NCBI GenBank assembly: GCA_022419385.1
Contig: JAJUBI010000004.1
Span: 1,965,286-2,029,285 of the forward strand
DNA length: 64,000 nucleotides
Direction: 5' to 3'
From: Paraconiothyrium sp. Pb-2020
Lineage: Eukaryota; Ascomycota; Dothideomycetes; Pleosporales; Didymosphaeriaceae
Each line of letters opens with the position of its first letter. Position 1 is the first letter of the stretch. Position numbers and translations under genes: made by a program. Of the stretch, positions 1 through 11,767 are shown piece after piece. The notes below the pieces were generated by a model. The model did no database searches, had not been told where the DNA came from, and worked only from the letters and a program-made list of their open reading frames with translations.

Positions 1-111
1 ATTGGGGTTTTCCGATGGGTCATTGTCGTCTTCCCATGCATCGCGCTGTCCGTGTGGATACTGTTCGCGCAGCTGAAACCTAGAGTTGTGGCCTCGCAAA
101 CCCTTTGTTGA
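1..111 (+). CDS. C-terminal fragment of a membrane protein (partial, cut by window edge)
   Basis: An open frame runs from base 1 to a TGA at 109-111. It encodes 36 residues with a convincing membrane helix (WVIVVFPCIALSVWILFA) followed by a basic, polar tail. This reads like the last transmembrane segment and short tail of a gene that begins left of the window. No domain can be assigned from so little sequence. The next gene, on the other strand, ends at 724, so the two would be convergent. Confidence 0.4.
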   Translation: MGVFRWVIVVFPCIALSVWILFAQLKPRVVASQTLC

Positions 112-723
112 AAACCAGCAGGCAGAGTGCTAGACTAACATCTCCAATACTCCAGACCTTGGTCAATTTGATCTCTTCTCTTTTCGCTGGAGCAGCTCGC
201 CAACGTGACACGGTATCCGCAACTTTACGAATAATACTTAGCAAAAGTCACCGATTGGTTGTTCTAGTACACATGATGTAATGTTCGCTAGAACTTGATT
301 TCTCGCCATGACAAGGCGGCGATAACAAGTAACGGACCATCGAGTACGATTATGGTGATGGCTTCGATGAAGAGGAGGCTCATAGTGATTTAAAGGCGAA
401 AGGCGTTCTAGGGTCGCGCTATGAGGTCGCGCTAACGCGACACCATTTGAGACAGCTCACTTAGGATCGAAACTACTCATCTTGCAACAACGTTAGATGT
501 GACCTTATCTTGCATTCAGAAGCCAGAACGCAGGAATGAAATATATCGCTCTGAAGAGCTAAGGTATAGTGCAATCCACCGACTAAAATGATCCCGTCCG
601 CCAGCACCCATCCTATGCATCTTGCTATATACAGAAAAGTTGATCAACATGCCTAAATGCTCGCGTCTCCGCCTCCTTTGCCATTGCTAACGTATACGTC
701 CGGACCACTCGGTCATCATGTTC
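112..723. other. Intergenic, 3' ends of two convergent genes
   Basis: About 610 bp between the putative C-terminal fragment on the left and the stop of the EDEM-like gene. I see no ORF, repeat or RNA gene here; it most likely holds the 3' untranslated regions of both genes. Confidence 0.5.
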
Positions 724-3700
724 TCATAGCACGATCAGATTATTGATCCTCACGCCCTGGCTCAAGAAGTAGTACCTCCGCCTGACACCAATCGCAGTAG
801 CTCTCTTAAGCGACGCCATTGTCTCGTCACCACCGCTCACCATAATGAGCGGTATGGGATGCGGACGCGGTATACCAGAAGATATGTATTGCGTTTCTTC
901 GAGAAGGGGTTGTACAAGGTTGAAAGGTAGCGATCCCTCCTTGTCCGATGAAGACTGGGACTTCATTTTTGAGGGCTTCTTTGAGGGGTTGTTTGAGCGA
1001 GCCTTAGGATCATCCGAAGTGCTGTCCTCGACCACTTTACCGGGTGCAGCGGGGTTGGAAGCTCTATCAGAATTTGCGCGTTTTTTGATGCCATGGGCTC
1101 GATTGCCTACTTCTTCCTCACGCACATCTTGCAGATCATCGTCTTTTTCCAGATTACTCGGAGGCTTAAACTCATACTGAGGTTCCTCATGCTGTGGGTA
1201 GCTCACTATAACTACCATCTGCAAGCTAGAGCTGCTTGGCGGAAAGGCAGGAATATTCCTCAACTTAGCAGAGAACGAGCAGTCGCCTCGCGGAACGACG
1301 ATGATCTGGTGGTTTCTGGGTATTTCCAGCGGTAGACGCTCGTCGCACAATGTGTTTGGGTGAATATAGATAGTTGACCAGCTGAGGGTATTCGTCTTGC
1401 TGTAGGCAAGATCTGGATCTGGCACGTCGGGCAGGGGCACGGAGCCAGGGCCAAGCGGCAAGGTAGCTTGTATTGCTAAGCGCTGGGTTGTCTGAGGCTT
1501 TTGGGTACTGGATGCGGAGGACGGTGAAGTCATGGAAGAGGATGCCGCGAGTAGATTCTGCAGGGAGTGAAGGAGCGAGGACAGATACGATTCGCCGTTC
1601 TCGAGTTGTTGCTCGTCGACATCCAGTTCGATTACTTCCACATTAGATATATTCTCCATGCCATCGAAATTCTCCGAAAGTAAGTCTGAAAGTATGCTTG
1701 AGGAAGGTGTCATTGTAGGTTCAGGCGGGATATCGATGACGAGATCTACTGTTATTCCGTCCCGCGTGCGCGTAAAGAACGGATCCGTGGGGTTGAAGCT
1801 GTCAATTGTCGAGCGAGACATGAATACATTTTCGTCACGACCGAGTGCTACATTAGAGATGGCATAGATGCGAAATTGCTCGTCCACCGTGGCTTTTTGC
1901 TCAAAGGGAAGTGGCTCCGGTTCCCTCACCATACCGAGACGGACTCCGCTCATAGAATTGACGAGAATGCCTTCGTGTACACGCTGCAGTGTCCCAGTCT
2001 GCAAGTTGTTTGGTATATTTGGGAAGGACAGGTCGAAGGTGGCGCGCACAGTCATTTTGGAGCTTGTAGCATTATGGGGAATGAGCTCAGGTGGAAGAGT
2101 CCATGGGTAGTACGTGTAGTTTGAAGGTGATTGAATGTCAGAAACGGAGATACTTGGATGGTCTGCGCTGAACTCTACCAGAGGTGATTCGAGCGTTTCT
2201 CTCGTGGGCATGAGGTGGAGCCGAGCCAGGCTCGCGGCGTGGAAAATATCGGGTCGGGCGGCAGTCGCAGAAACGCTAAATGGAAGATGTTTTGGTGGGA
2301 GTGGGCACACGCCAAGTGTAGGCTGCGGTCCTGGTTCTGACTTTGTGTGTTTCGCAGAGCTCGTCCGTCGAAAACGCTTGGGAATGATCAAGGGATGACC
2401 CTCAGTTGTGAAGACATAAGGCGCGTCCCATGTGTTGAGCGGACGCGAAGAATCAAACGTGAGGAAGAGATACTTGGCAGTCTCGCCTAAGAAGAAACTC
2501 TCCATGCGATCACTCAACTCTCCACTGCGAACGTCGTGCAAGCCAGCCCAACCACATTTCGTCCAGCATCGTCTTTTGATGTCGCGTTGGATCATTTCAG
2601 CGACGTACAGATACCAGGGATCTTTGGAGGCACGATACAAGTACCAATTGGACTCGATGAACTCAGGGCGTCCAGGCCACCACCGGAGTCCACTCTCGAT
2701 ATTTCCAGTCGCTGTCGACCATCTTTCAGGCATTGCAGAATAGCGGGTCCACAGGGCGGTGTGTAGAAGATGAGTCTCAATTGCTTCATCTAGCTCTCCG
2801 GCCATTGTCAAGAGACCTTGATAAAACATGCTTAGACTGTCAATCCAGAACGCACGCATAGCTCCAGTGTAGAGGTCCACCTGAAAGTAATGCGGATGCT
2901 GATGCTGGGGTCCCCGGTAAATTTGTCTCTTTATCGCACCGTGCGCATCCTGCCATGTCCGGAGGAAAGCATCCGGCGAATCGAGATGAGCGCGTTCTTG
3001 GTCGTAAGGCAACCCAGAAAGTAAAATGTGTGATTTCAGAGCGTATTCGAAGAAACTGTCGATGCCTGCGCCGACGCCAGTGTATGGTGAGATCCATTGG
3101 CCTGTCTCGGCATCTATTCCAGCTCCTATCAGACCAATAGTACTACGGCGCGACCAAATGGCCCAGAAGGCGTCCTTCGCTGCGATTTCAAAGCGAGAAT
3201 CACCAGTCAGTCGGCTAAGAGTAGTAAACTCCAGGACAAGACTGCCAGCACCAGCACTACATGTTTCAGTAACCTCGCTTCCTTGCTCTTTTGGATCCTT
3301 GCTGCATTGGCCGTGCTCTGCATCGTTGTTGTAGGGCGAGTTGGCGTAAAATGGCACACCGTAACGAAGGTTCACTCGCGGATACGGAAGACCAGTCGGT
3401 GTATGGAAAGCGGGCATCAGTCGTTCAGCAAGATCTGCAGCCAGACGTAGCAGCTGTCCGTCGTACACGAATCCATTCCGCCAAAAGATGCCTTGTCTTC
3501 CCTTCTTCTTCTGCACTTTTGCGTCATATCCGCGAATGGGCAGGTCGCCGACCGCAAACTGGTGCGCACTCAACAGCCCTCCAACGCCCCTGATAACCGT
3601 CTCAAAGACCTGCACCTTGCTGTCCAGGTCGAAGCCCCGCGCTCTTTTCCCTTGACCAGCCCGACCTTTCGATCCGTCTCCATAGTTATCGACCAACGCC

Positions 3701-4157
3701 TTGATGCCATCCTGAAAATCGTCCAGAGGTCGGTTACGGCCTTGCTTCGCTGGTGGGGGTGAAGAAGCGAGTATCGCAAGTGTCGACAAGCTGTCGATCA
3801 GCGTCAACGAGTAGTTTCCCAAGACATCATTGACCTCGATATGCGAAGGATTGTGGCGGTCGCGAGTGAGAGGCGTGCAACTGAGTGGGCGCAATTCGTC
3901 TTCGGGGAATCCGTATTTCATGTACCCATCAAAACCATGGTAGAAGATGTCTATCGTCTCTTGTCTGCGTGAATCAGCACATGCCCCATATATAGCTTCT
4001 ACAGCATATACCTCAGGCTTGCAATAGTGTCATCTGCCATGCCCTGTGCTAGGTTCGCCCAAGCACACAGACACAGCAGCAGCGTCCATATTAGATTCCA
4101 GGAGACTCCCCCGGGCTCTGGGGCGCATCGCCGTGCAGGCCGTCCGGAGGAGTGCAT
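724..4157 (-). CDS. mnl1: EDEM/Htm1-like GH47 mannosidase with C-terminal PA domain
   Basis: GH47 protein of the EDEM branch. In this family, mannose trimming or recognition on misfolded glycoproteins in the ER lumen feeds ER-associated degradation. Exons 4157-4012 and 3964-724 flank a 47-nt intron and give 1,128 aa. I chose the ATG at 4157 because it puts a hydrophobic signal/anchor stretch (about residues 23-41, NLIWTLLLCLCAWANLAQG) in frame with the EDEM hallmark YMKYGFPEDELRPLSC near residue 63. The GH47 core spans roughly residues 50-600. A Ser/Pro-rich linker follows, then a protease-associated (PA) domain with VPRGDCSF near residue 938. The PA domain seems split by a Lys/Ser/Asp-rich insertion of about 100 residues before its last strand and helix. 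No HDEL-type tail is visible. The gene is divergent from TIM50, with 293 bp between start codons. EDEM-branch assignment is firm; enzymatic activity is inferred. Confidence 0.93.
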
Positions 4158-4450
4158 GCCCAAAAGAGCCCCGATTTGGCGACATGTGAACCGAAAGAAG
4201 AAGACAGCGGGGCCGCGAAGCTTCGAATCTCATGTCATGGTGGGCTATACCAGGATGTCCGGTCGGACACCTGTTGCTTTCTCTCGCCCGTGCACCGCGC
4301 TTGGCGCTGTCGTCAGAAAAATAGTTCGAGGACCGCATCTGGCGTCACCACCTGCGCGCCACGATTATCGCCAGCTCCAATTCTTTCGTTCCATGTATTC
4401 TATCTCTCCAGTCTCCTTGTAATTTGTAGTGTCCTTCTTCCTCCGTCACA
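4158..4450. promoter_or_regulatory. Shared divergent promoter of the EDEM-like gene and TIM50
   Basis: A 293-bp spacer separates the two opposed start codons and must hold both core promoters. The TIM50 side ends in a pyrimidine-rich stretch (4403-4448) just before its ATG, typical of fungal housekeeping promoters. I see no clear TATA box. Confidence 0.55.
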
Positions 4451-6127
4451 ATGTTGTCGCGCGCAGCAACTCGCGCCTTCAAAGGGTTGCGCACCGCACC
4501 TGCCCTACCTATTCGACGCATAGCTCCCATAGCTTCCACCCCACAGCGCATACGCTTCTATGCGGCCAAGCACCCTCAGAATGACACATTCAAATCAAGA
4601 AAGGCAACGAACGACCCCGTGCACCCCAAAGAACAGCCCGAATTCGATACCTCTGCATCACCAGAGCAAAACACAACCCCATCAGGGCAGCCTGGACAGC
4701 CTGCAGAAGAAGCCCCACAACAGCCGCAAAAGCCTCTGCCTGACTTGCGGCACGGCATCCCTTCTACATTCGGCGCAGAATTTGGAGGCGCCGAGGCAAA
4801 GTCGCAGAAGGGTGAACATGACCCCAACAACATCACCGATGACCCTGGAAAGGAACCCGGTCCTGGTCGCGAGGGTGGAGAGCTACCCAAATCTGCATAC
4901 GAGACGAGTACTGATAGGAGGCGCAACAAGGTCGCCAACTGGTCGTACATTGCTTTTGCACTAGCCGCAACTACGGGAGGAGCGTACCTTTGCAGGAACT
5001 GGGAGAGTGAAGAGGAGGAGAAGAAACATGCAGATGCGCCTTCGGGGTGGACCCCAACTCTCATGTACCAGCGTGCGAAGGCTCGCCTTAATGGAGAGAT
5101 GAGCTACTATACCGAGCCGACCTTCAATAAGCTCCTGCCAGAAGTGGAGATGATGCCTCCTCTGACGTTAGTATTGAGTTTGGAGGATCTGCTGGTGCAC
5201 TCCGAATGGACGACCAAGCATGGCTGGCGGACAGCGAAGCGCCCTGGTGTAGACTATTTCCTCCGGTATCTGAGCCAGTACTACGAGCTCGTCATTTTCA
5301 CATCTGCAAAATCCATGGACGCCGATCCTATCATCCGCAAACTCGATCCTTACCGCATCGTCATGTGGCCGCTTTTCCGTGAGGCGACACGCTATGAGAA
5401 GGGTGAATATATCAAGGTATATCCTGCGAAATGACGAAAAACGGGAGCTTGCTAACATGATCAGGACCTTTCGCATCTTAACCGTGACCTATCGAGAACT
5501 ATCATCATCGATACCGACCCTTCACACGTAAAGGCCCAGCCTGAGAACGCTATTATATTGCCGAAATGGAAAGGACAGCCTGGCGATAAGGGTCTTGTAT
5601 CTTTGATTCCATTCCTAGAGTATCTTGCTATGCTTCAGCAAGGTGGCGGCAACTTTGACGTGCGACAAGCCCTCAAGTCAATGGAGGGCAAGGAGATCCC
5701 TGAAGAGTTCGCTCGTCGAGAAGCAAAACTGCGGGCCGAGCACCTGAAGAGCTTGGAGGCAGAAAAAGCAAAGAAGGGCAAGAATCTGGGATCATTTGTG
5801 GGTGCTCTCGGCCTAGGAAACAAACAGGGGCAGATGGTTCTTGCAGATGGCACCAATATGTCTGAGGGTCTGGCGCAAGGCAAGATGATGATTGATATGT
5901 TCCGTGAGATCGGCCGGAAGCAGTACGAAACCATGGACAAGGAGATCCGCGAGAACGGTGAGAAGTGGCTCAAGGAGATGGCTGAGGAAGAAAAGAAATT
6001 TCAAGAGGAGCAGATGAAGAATATGAAGAGTGGTGCAATGAGCTGGTTTGGAGGTAGCGCCGCTGCCCCTGCACCACAACCGCCGCCATCTGGTGCGCCA
6101 ACAAATGAGGCTGGCAAGACATCTTGA
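4451..6127 (+). CDS. tim50: TIM50, mitochondrial inner-membrane presequence receptor
   Basis: Subunit of the TIM23 presequence translocase. It sits in the mitochondrial inner membrane and binds incoming presequences in the intermembrane space. Exons 4451-5416 and 5465-6127 (48-nt intron, phase 0) give 542 aa. The first 40 residues are Arg/Ala-rich without acidic residues, as expected for a matrix presequence. A Pro/Gln-rich linker follows, then one membrane helix (about residues 165-182, WSYIAFALAATTGGAYLC). The NIF/FCP1-like domain runs from about residue 235 to 400 (HSEWTTKHGWRTAKRPG and IIIDTDPSH). The phosphatase signature DxDx(T/V) is degenerate (LSLEDLLV), so the fold should be catalytically dead, as usual for TIM50. 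The C-terminus is charged and probably coiled-coil. Confidence 0.97.
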
Positions 6128-6893
6128 AAACATCCACGAATGGCGTTTGGGATGTAACAACATACTCCGCTTCCACTTTTGTAGAAGGAACGGTGTTGCA
6201 TTGGGAGGGTTTGGGAACTGTAACTGTATATTGCATATGTATCAATACGACGCTGGACATACCACATCACACATGTTTTCTTTCTGCCGACTATACTGGA
6301 CGTTTCGAAGACGTGTTATATCGGACATACGACAACTGTCCTCGAGGTTTCGGCCTCTCTCCATCGTCGGAAACCTCAGCATGTGTGGGAGCGTCGCGCC
6401 CAGACGCGAACACCTTTTTAGTTTAGCCTACGCACAAGCCTCCTTAGTCACCTTCTTGGTTATAGGTGCTTGGGAACAGCACTCTCTGTAGACGTTAAAT
6501 CTTCATAGAACATCTCCTCCTAGCGTTGATATAGATAATAATATATAATATATCGGACATCATTGACGTGCTTCTGTGTGATATGCCAAGGTTACTCATT
6601 ATGCAAGAGAATTGCGGAAGCAAGCGTTGCCTTCCCACAGTGGCGCCGGCTCACCGAAGGTTCTGAGTTGGCCTCCAGAGACACTCCGACAATCGAATAG
6701 TCTCATACGAAGCAGATAGCAACGGTCAAGCAAACGGAAAGCTTCGACGGACATAAGGCCCAGTCGGAGATAAAGCATGATGCGGGGAAGCCCACAGCAC
6801 ACCAATCGCATAACGTCTCATACTCACCCCCGACATATTCTCTAGCAAGTTGCTGAAGTGCGTGTAATTCCTCCCTCCATTCACCGCGACAGC
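6128..6893. other. Intergenic spacer with AT-rich tract
   Basis: 766 bp between TIM50 and the next gene on the same strand. It includes an AT-rich run near 6528-6556 and a weak inverted repeat (GAGGTTTC near 6344, GAAACCTC near 6379). I see no coding region; it should hold the TIM50 3' UTR and the promoter of the downstream gene. Confidence 0.5.
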
Positions 6894-8609
6894 ATGGCGA
6901 GCTCTCGCCCACGGCCTCAGGATCCCATCAACGGCGGCTGGGCCGATGCGTCTTTGTCTCGACCGCATTCTCCTCCGCCCTACAGCAGCCCGCCCCCGGA
7001 ACGCGTCGATGTCGACTTTGCTTTTGGAACGATGGACCAGACGTCCATAGACGCTTTCCATTTTGACGATATCGCCGAAGAGGACTCCGAAGAAGAGTCT
7101 ATTACCTCCGATGTCTTAGCCGAACTCGATAAACTCGGCGAGCAGCTGCGCATACATCGCGCGCCGGTCGTGCAGCTTGTTGAGCCGCAGCGACCGTTCC
7201 CGTTCATGAGGTTGCCGCTCGAGCTACGCGAACAAGTGTATGACGAATACTTTAGGGCCGAAGTATGGAGCGTTGTAGTGGAGTGGAGACGGATGGAGAG
7301 GCTAATGCTTGACAGAGCAGATTGGAGGTGTATGAGGTTGCCGAAGGGCTGAGCGGCATGTATAACTTCGAATTTGCGCTGCTGAGGACAAATAAACAGG
7401 TTTGGCTAGAGGCACGAAGGAGCTGGAGAAAGAACGTGTTTGTACGAATTGAGACGCCGTGGCCGCATGCTGGTATGAATCAAGCCTTCGGCCCTGCATG
7501 CGCGCTGGTCCAGCTGATCAGAAATAGTTCATCATATTAGGTCTGAAGGACACGTTCCCATCGTCGCAGCTGGGCCTCGCGCCGACTCATTCACCCAGCA
7601 TAGGGGCCTTGTCCAGATCACCGCACCTTTACACGGCATCACCGTACCCGACCATGTCATTATCATGCTTTTGGATGATGTACCCAAGTTCACAAGAGTA
7701 TGGTTTTATTCCGCTCTCAACTACACAAACCTCAACCCACAAATATGCCTTAAGTTTACATTGCGCGACCCTTACCACCCAGCCGATCCCAAACCCGCCC
7801 CCCTGGATCTGCAAAGACGATTTCTCCACCCCTTCGGCGATGTAAAAGGTCTCTATGACACCGACTTTGAAGGCTGTCACGAACTCGCCGTCTCTGAACT
7901 CCGCAAAATGATGGCAATCCCATACCCCACTGTTCGCGAATCCTGCGAATTAGCCACTACCCTCATGGAAGACGGCGACCTCCTCCTCGCAACCAACAAG
8001 CCCAAGAGCGCACTAGATGCCTATATCAAGTCCTTTGACGCAATTCACATCAAGATCTCCGGACGTAACCGCCGCATCCTAGCAGACGGCCATTTCGCAG
8101 ATGACATTCGCGAGGGCCGCTACGCAGGTCAGGCCGCGATGACCGTCCGCGTCGTCCTCCGTATTAGGCTTGTGGCCCGTGTAATTCACGCCTACATTCA
8201 ACTCGGACTTCCGAACGAAGCAGCCTTCTGGGGGATCCGCAGCATCAAACTCGTCCGCCAAGGCACCTCCCCCTCCGCCGACATGGATGACTTCTTTGCC
8301 GACTTCATTGGCTCCACGGACATCGCACTCATGTACGCGTGGACTGCCGCTGCTCTAACTCTCATGGAAGACGACGAGAAGTGGAGGGAGGAGAGAGAGC
8401 AACATAGGTGGGAGGATGGGGGCGTGGCGGATAAGGAGGCTATGTGGAGAAGGGCGGGGTTGTACCTTGCGAGTGAGAGGTATGCGTCGGATAGGAAGAC
8501 CTTGGTAGAAGCGATGAGGAAGTTTAAGATTAGGCCGCCGGCGGGCGTATTCGGGAACGAAGCGGATGCCAATTTGGGGTATTTGGATTTAGGGGCTGTG
8601 CAGAGTTAA
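6894..8609 (+). CDS. F-box-like / helical-repeat hypothetical protein
   Basis: Function unknown. Three exons (6894-7262, 7316-7472, 7522-8609) with 53- and 49-nt introns give 537 aa. The acceptor at 7315 was chosen over one five bases downstream because only it keeps frame. The N-terminus is Pro/Ser-rich, followed by an acidic stretch and then FPFMRLPLELREQVYDEYFR (about residues 102-121). That is the form taken by the short F-box-like helix common in filamentous fungal proteins. The C-terminal half (about residues 300-480) is alpha-helical, rich in Ala/Leu, and could form TPR-like helical pairs. No signal peptide or membrane helix is seen. An F-box role in ubiquitin ligase assembly is inference only. 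Confidence 0.8.
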
Positions 8610-10031
8610 TACAATGATCTCGCGTGCTTGGCGGAGGTTATGGCCATGCGTACACGTAAGCCAAGTCTGTATACCACTCGGCTCTTGCTTTGTTGAATCG
8701 GAAATGCGCTGGAGGACGTCGGTCATCTCACTTGTCTTCACCGCTATTGCGGTGACACCGCAATAGCGGTGAAGGATAGGAAACTATAGTGAGGAGACGT
8801 TCTCCACGCATAAGAATCACATTTCCTATGTAACAATGGCATATGCGGGAGGGAGGACGACAAAAGCAATATTGACGGAAGGCGAATTAATTCGGCTGGC
8901 TTAAGTATGGTCGGAAGCACTAGCATGTTTCTTTCGCCAATGATTTGCACGATGTGGCAAGAAATGAAGACGAGGCTGTGTTTCCACGGGAGTGAAGCAC
9001 CCGACAGTGTGCCCCGTGGCAAACCTCGTTCGTTTGGTAATTATATTTAAGTCGTGCGCTTTCTGTTACGGAAGTCAGAGTCGGGCTTTTGTCCCATAAT
9101 ACCTGTGGTAGTTATAAGGGGATCCTAATGTCACGTAAGTTTTGCTGGGGTTGGCGGTTTGCATCGTTAGTGAACAATGAAAGACGCTGTGTAACAACGG
9201 AGGTGACCATTCGATCGTGTACCTCGTGGCGAGCTCCAATTGATTGGTCAACCCCAGATTCTCTCTTGTGCTCTTCTCAACTTCAATCGAAATCGATCTA
9301 AACGAATGCGGCATGGGGGTCGCGTGACTTGCAGTGCCAGATTCTAATATGGAGGTAGCTTTGGCTTCCCCGCGGTCTCATAGTCAGATCTTCTTTATAG
9401 CTTCACTGCCCAGTCCTGTACATTCACGTATGTGCTTTTCTGTTGTTTAAGAATCTTGTTCTTAGATGATCCTACGACTCCACTGCGCCAGTTCTAGGCT
9501 CCGCAGCACCACTTGGGCGAAACATTGACTTAAGGATGTAGCCGTCTCTTGTGTCCAAGACCGCTACTTTCAATGTTAAAGTTTGCCTTGGGTGCCGGAA
9601 CAAGCGGCTGGGCGCATGCACCGATGCGAAACGTTCGCTGACCGCCATTGCAGGCAATGCAGCCACGCTTTGGTCTCCAATCAAACCTCGCGGAGGCCGG
9701 CCGAAAGCTCGATACGCATCTCATACCGGGGACCTTTGTGCACCATGATTCGTGCGCTACAGCTCCTCCATCTGGTTCTTTAATGGGAATGCTTCCGGAC
9801 GAGGTAAGACGTCATCCCGGGACGCGCGATTCGCAGTAGTCCATTCAAATGTTCCACACGCTTGCAATGAGATGCGCAATAAACACATCAGTGCTCCTAC
9901 AGGGCTGTTTGAATTTCCCGCTGGTGCGGAGAGGTCATAACATGGCATTCTCGCTCTCGGCGCATTATTGTATGACCTACTATGCTGCTCCACTTTGTTA
10001 ATTTTACCATATTGAGCTGTCATACGAAGCT
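8610..10031. other. Gene-free spacer (1.4 kb)
   Basis: No ORF here looks like protein. The one structured element is the perfect hairpin at 8736-8774, listed separately. The last few hundred bases should contain the promoter of the membrane-protein gene that starts at 10032. Confidence 0.5.
8736..8774. repeat. Perfect 39-nt hairpin palindrome
   Basis: CTTCACCGCTATTGCGGT (8736-8753) is followed by GAC and then by its exact reverse complement (8757-8774). The flanking G and C of the spacer can also pair, so 19 base pairs close over a single A. It lies about 125 bp past the stop codon of the F-box-like gene. It could be a hairpin at the transcript 3' end or the relic of a small inverted-repeat element. 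I cannot tell whether it recurs elsewhere in the genome. Confidence 0.85.
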
Positions 10032-11662
10032 ATGCTGTACGGGGGTGAAATATTTGACCCAGATGGATACCATGCCCTCCGGGCATTCGGCCCATTCATC
10101 GACCCGGATACCTACGACATAATGCCCACGACGTACGTGAGCCTGGGGATGGATCATGCTTCAGCATCGCTGTAACGGTGGACCATGCCGAGCATTCAGG
10201 TTTCTGGACGTTGCAGATGCATAGGTTCAGGATATTCTACAGCAGCCTGCTATGGCACCCACCTTCAATCTAGTACCTGCCCAGTGAACTCATGAATTGT
10301 ACTAATCGTGCTCTTAACTGTGCAGATACCGCTCTATTATTGTGGCCGGGGTCATATTCGGACTTTCCATGGGATTTGCCATCCTGGCAGCATACGTTGC
10401 TATACAACAGACGAAGAAATCGCGGAGACCGCTGAAGAGTGTATACGTTTGGATGATCTGGATTGAGCTGGTGGCCTGTGTCATCATTGCTCTAGAGTGC
10501 CTGCTCTACCTGCTGTATATCATCGAACCCAGCTTCTACTTCTTCATGTCCATATGTATGTACTATCATCATGACTTTCAGTGCTGTTCTGACTTTATAG
10601 TGTTCCTGTGGTCTATCCAGATCCACCTGCTACTACAAATCATCATCAATCGGATTCGTGTTATCCTCCATGGCCAGAGGAAGGGTAGGGCCATGGTCAT
10701 TGGCATTGCACTATTCATCTTTTGTATCAACGTCAGTGTATTCTGCATTTGGATACCGGCCAGGCTGCAGATAAGTCAAGAGTGCGTTGCCCACTTCCGT
10801 CCGCATGGCAACTTGATTTCTTATGTAAGCAAAGCTGACTGTCCTATTCCAAGGTATATCCACATCAACAATGTATGGGATCGCGTCGAGAAAGTTCTCT
10901 ACCTCATAGTCGATGGCTGCCTGAATTGGTATTTCATCCGTACTGTCAAGCAGAACCTTGTTGCCAATGGCTTGCAAAAGTACAATCGTCTTGTGCGGTT
11001 CAACCAGCGCATCATAGTTGTCTCGCTTCTCATGGATGTGATGATCATTGGCGCAATGAGCATCCCTAATGGTTTTCTGTACGTGCCCACCCCTCTTCCT
11101 TATCCTTCCCATACCCGAGCTAGTAGAACTCGATAATTTAACAATACACAGCTACGCAATGTTCCACCCACTCGCGTTTCTCGTCAAGCTGAACATCGAA
11201 ATGACAATGGCCAATCTCATCCGCAAAATCGCGCTCGAAAATCAGAACCAGAATTCCTTCCTGGTCACCTTCGCCTCTCGCTCTACCGACTCCGCACGAC
11301 CTGAGATATTTCCGAATTTCAAACGTCATCGTCGGTGGATAAGGTCACTCGTAGACCTGAAACGATGGTCTAGACAGCCTCTACATGAGCCAGAAGACGG
11401 TATCATTAAAACAGAAGAATTTTCAGTGACTAGTAGGAGGAGAAGTCAGCTGAGTTCGGACCTGTTTAAGGAATCGAATCAGAAGACGTGGAAAAGGCAG
11501 GACAGTCTGGCACTCGAACGAATTAGTGTGGGAAGCGATGTAGTCCCCCAAACTAGTAGGGCTTCCGCGGAACATGCTACAAGTCGAGATAGTGCGGTCG
11601 GGAATGACGATGTGCTATTGGTACCGCCTTCGGCTGTGATGCGGAAACTCGAGATCGAGTAA
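10032..11662 (+). CDS. Conserved fungal multi-pass membrane protein, function unknown
   Basis: Five exons (10032-10132, 10326-10555, 10601-10781, 10854-11078, 11152-11662) sum to 1,248 nt, 415 aa. The small first exon was added because it joins in frame at ..MPTT/YRSIIVAGVIFGLSMGF. Introns 2 and 3 (45 and 72 nt) are multiples of three without stops, so naive reading runs through them. Their removal restores smooth membrane helices (FYFFMSI/LFLWSIQIHLL and QISQE/YIHINNVWDR). About seven hydrophobic segments lie between residues 35 and 300. The last about 120 residues are basic, Ser-rich and cytosol-like. The topology resembles fungal 7-TM receptor-like families, but I recognise no diagnostic motif. 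It is convergent with the CorA-like gene, 105 bp away. Confidence 0.85.
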
Positions 11663-11767
11663 ATAAGAGACTTGCTCTTACGCCATCTAAGACGACATGC
11701 TTGATGTGAGGAAGCTTGCTGTGGTCCGCAAGGTGGCTTTGCATTCTCTATAGTAAGATGCATTTTA

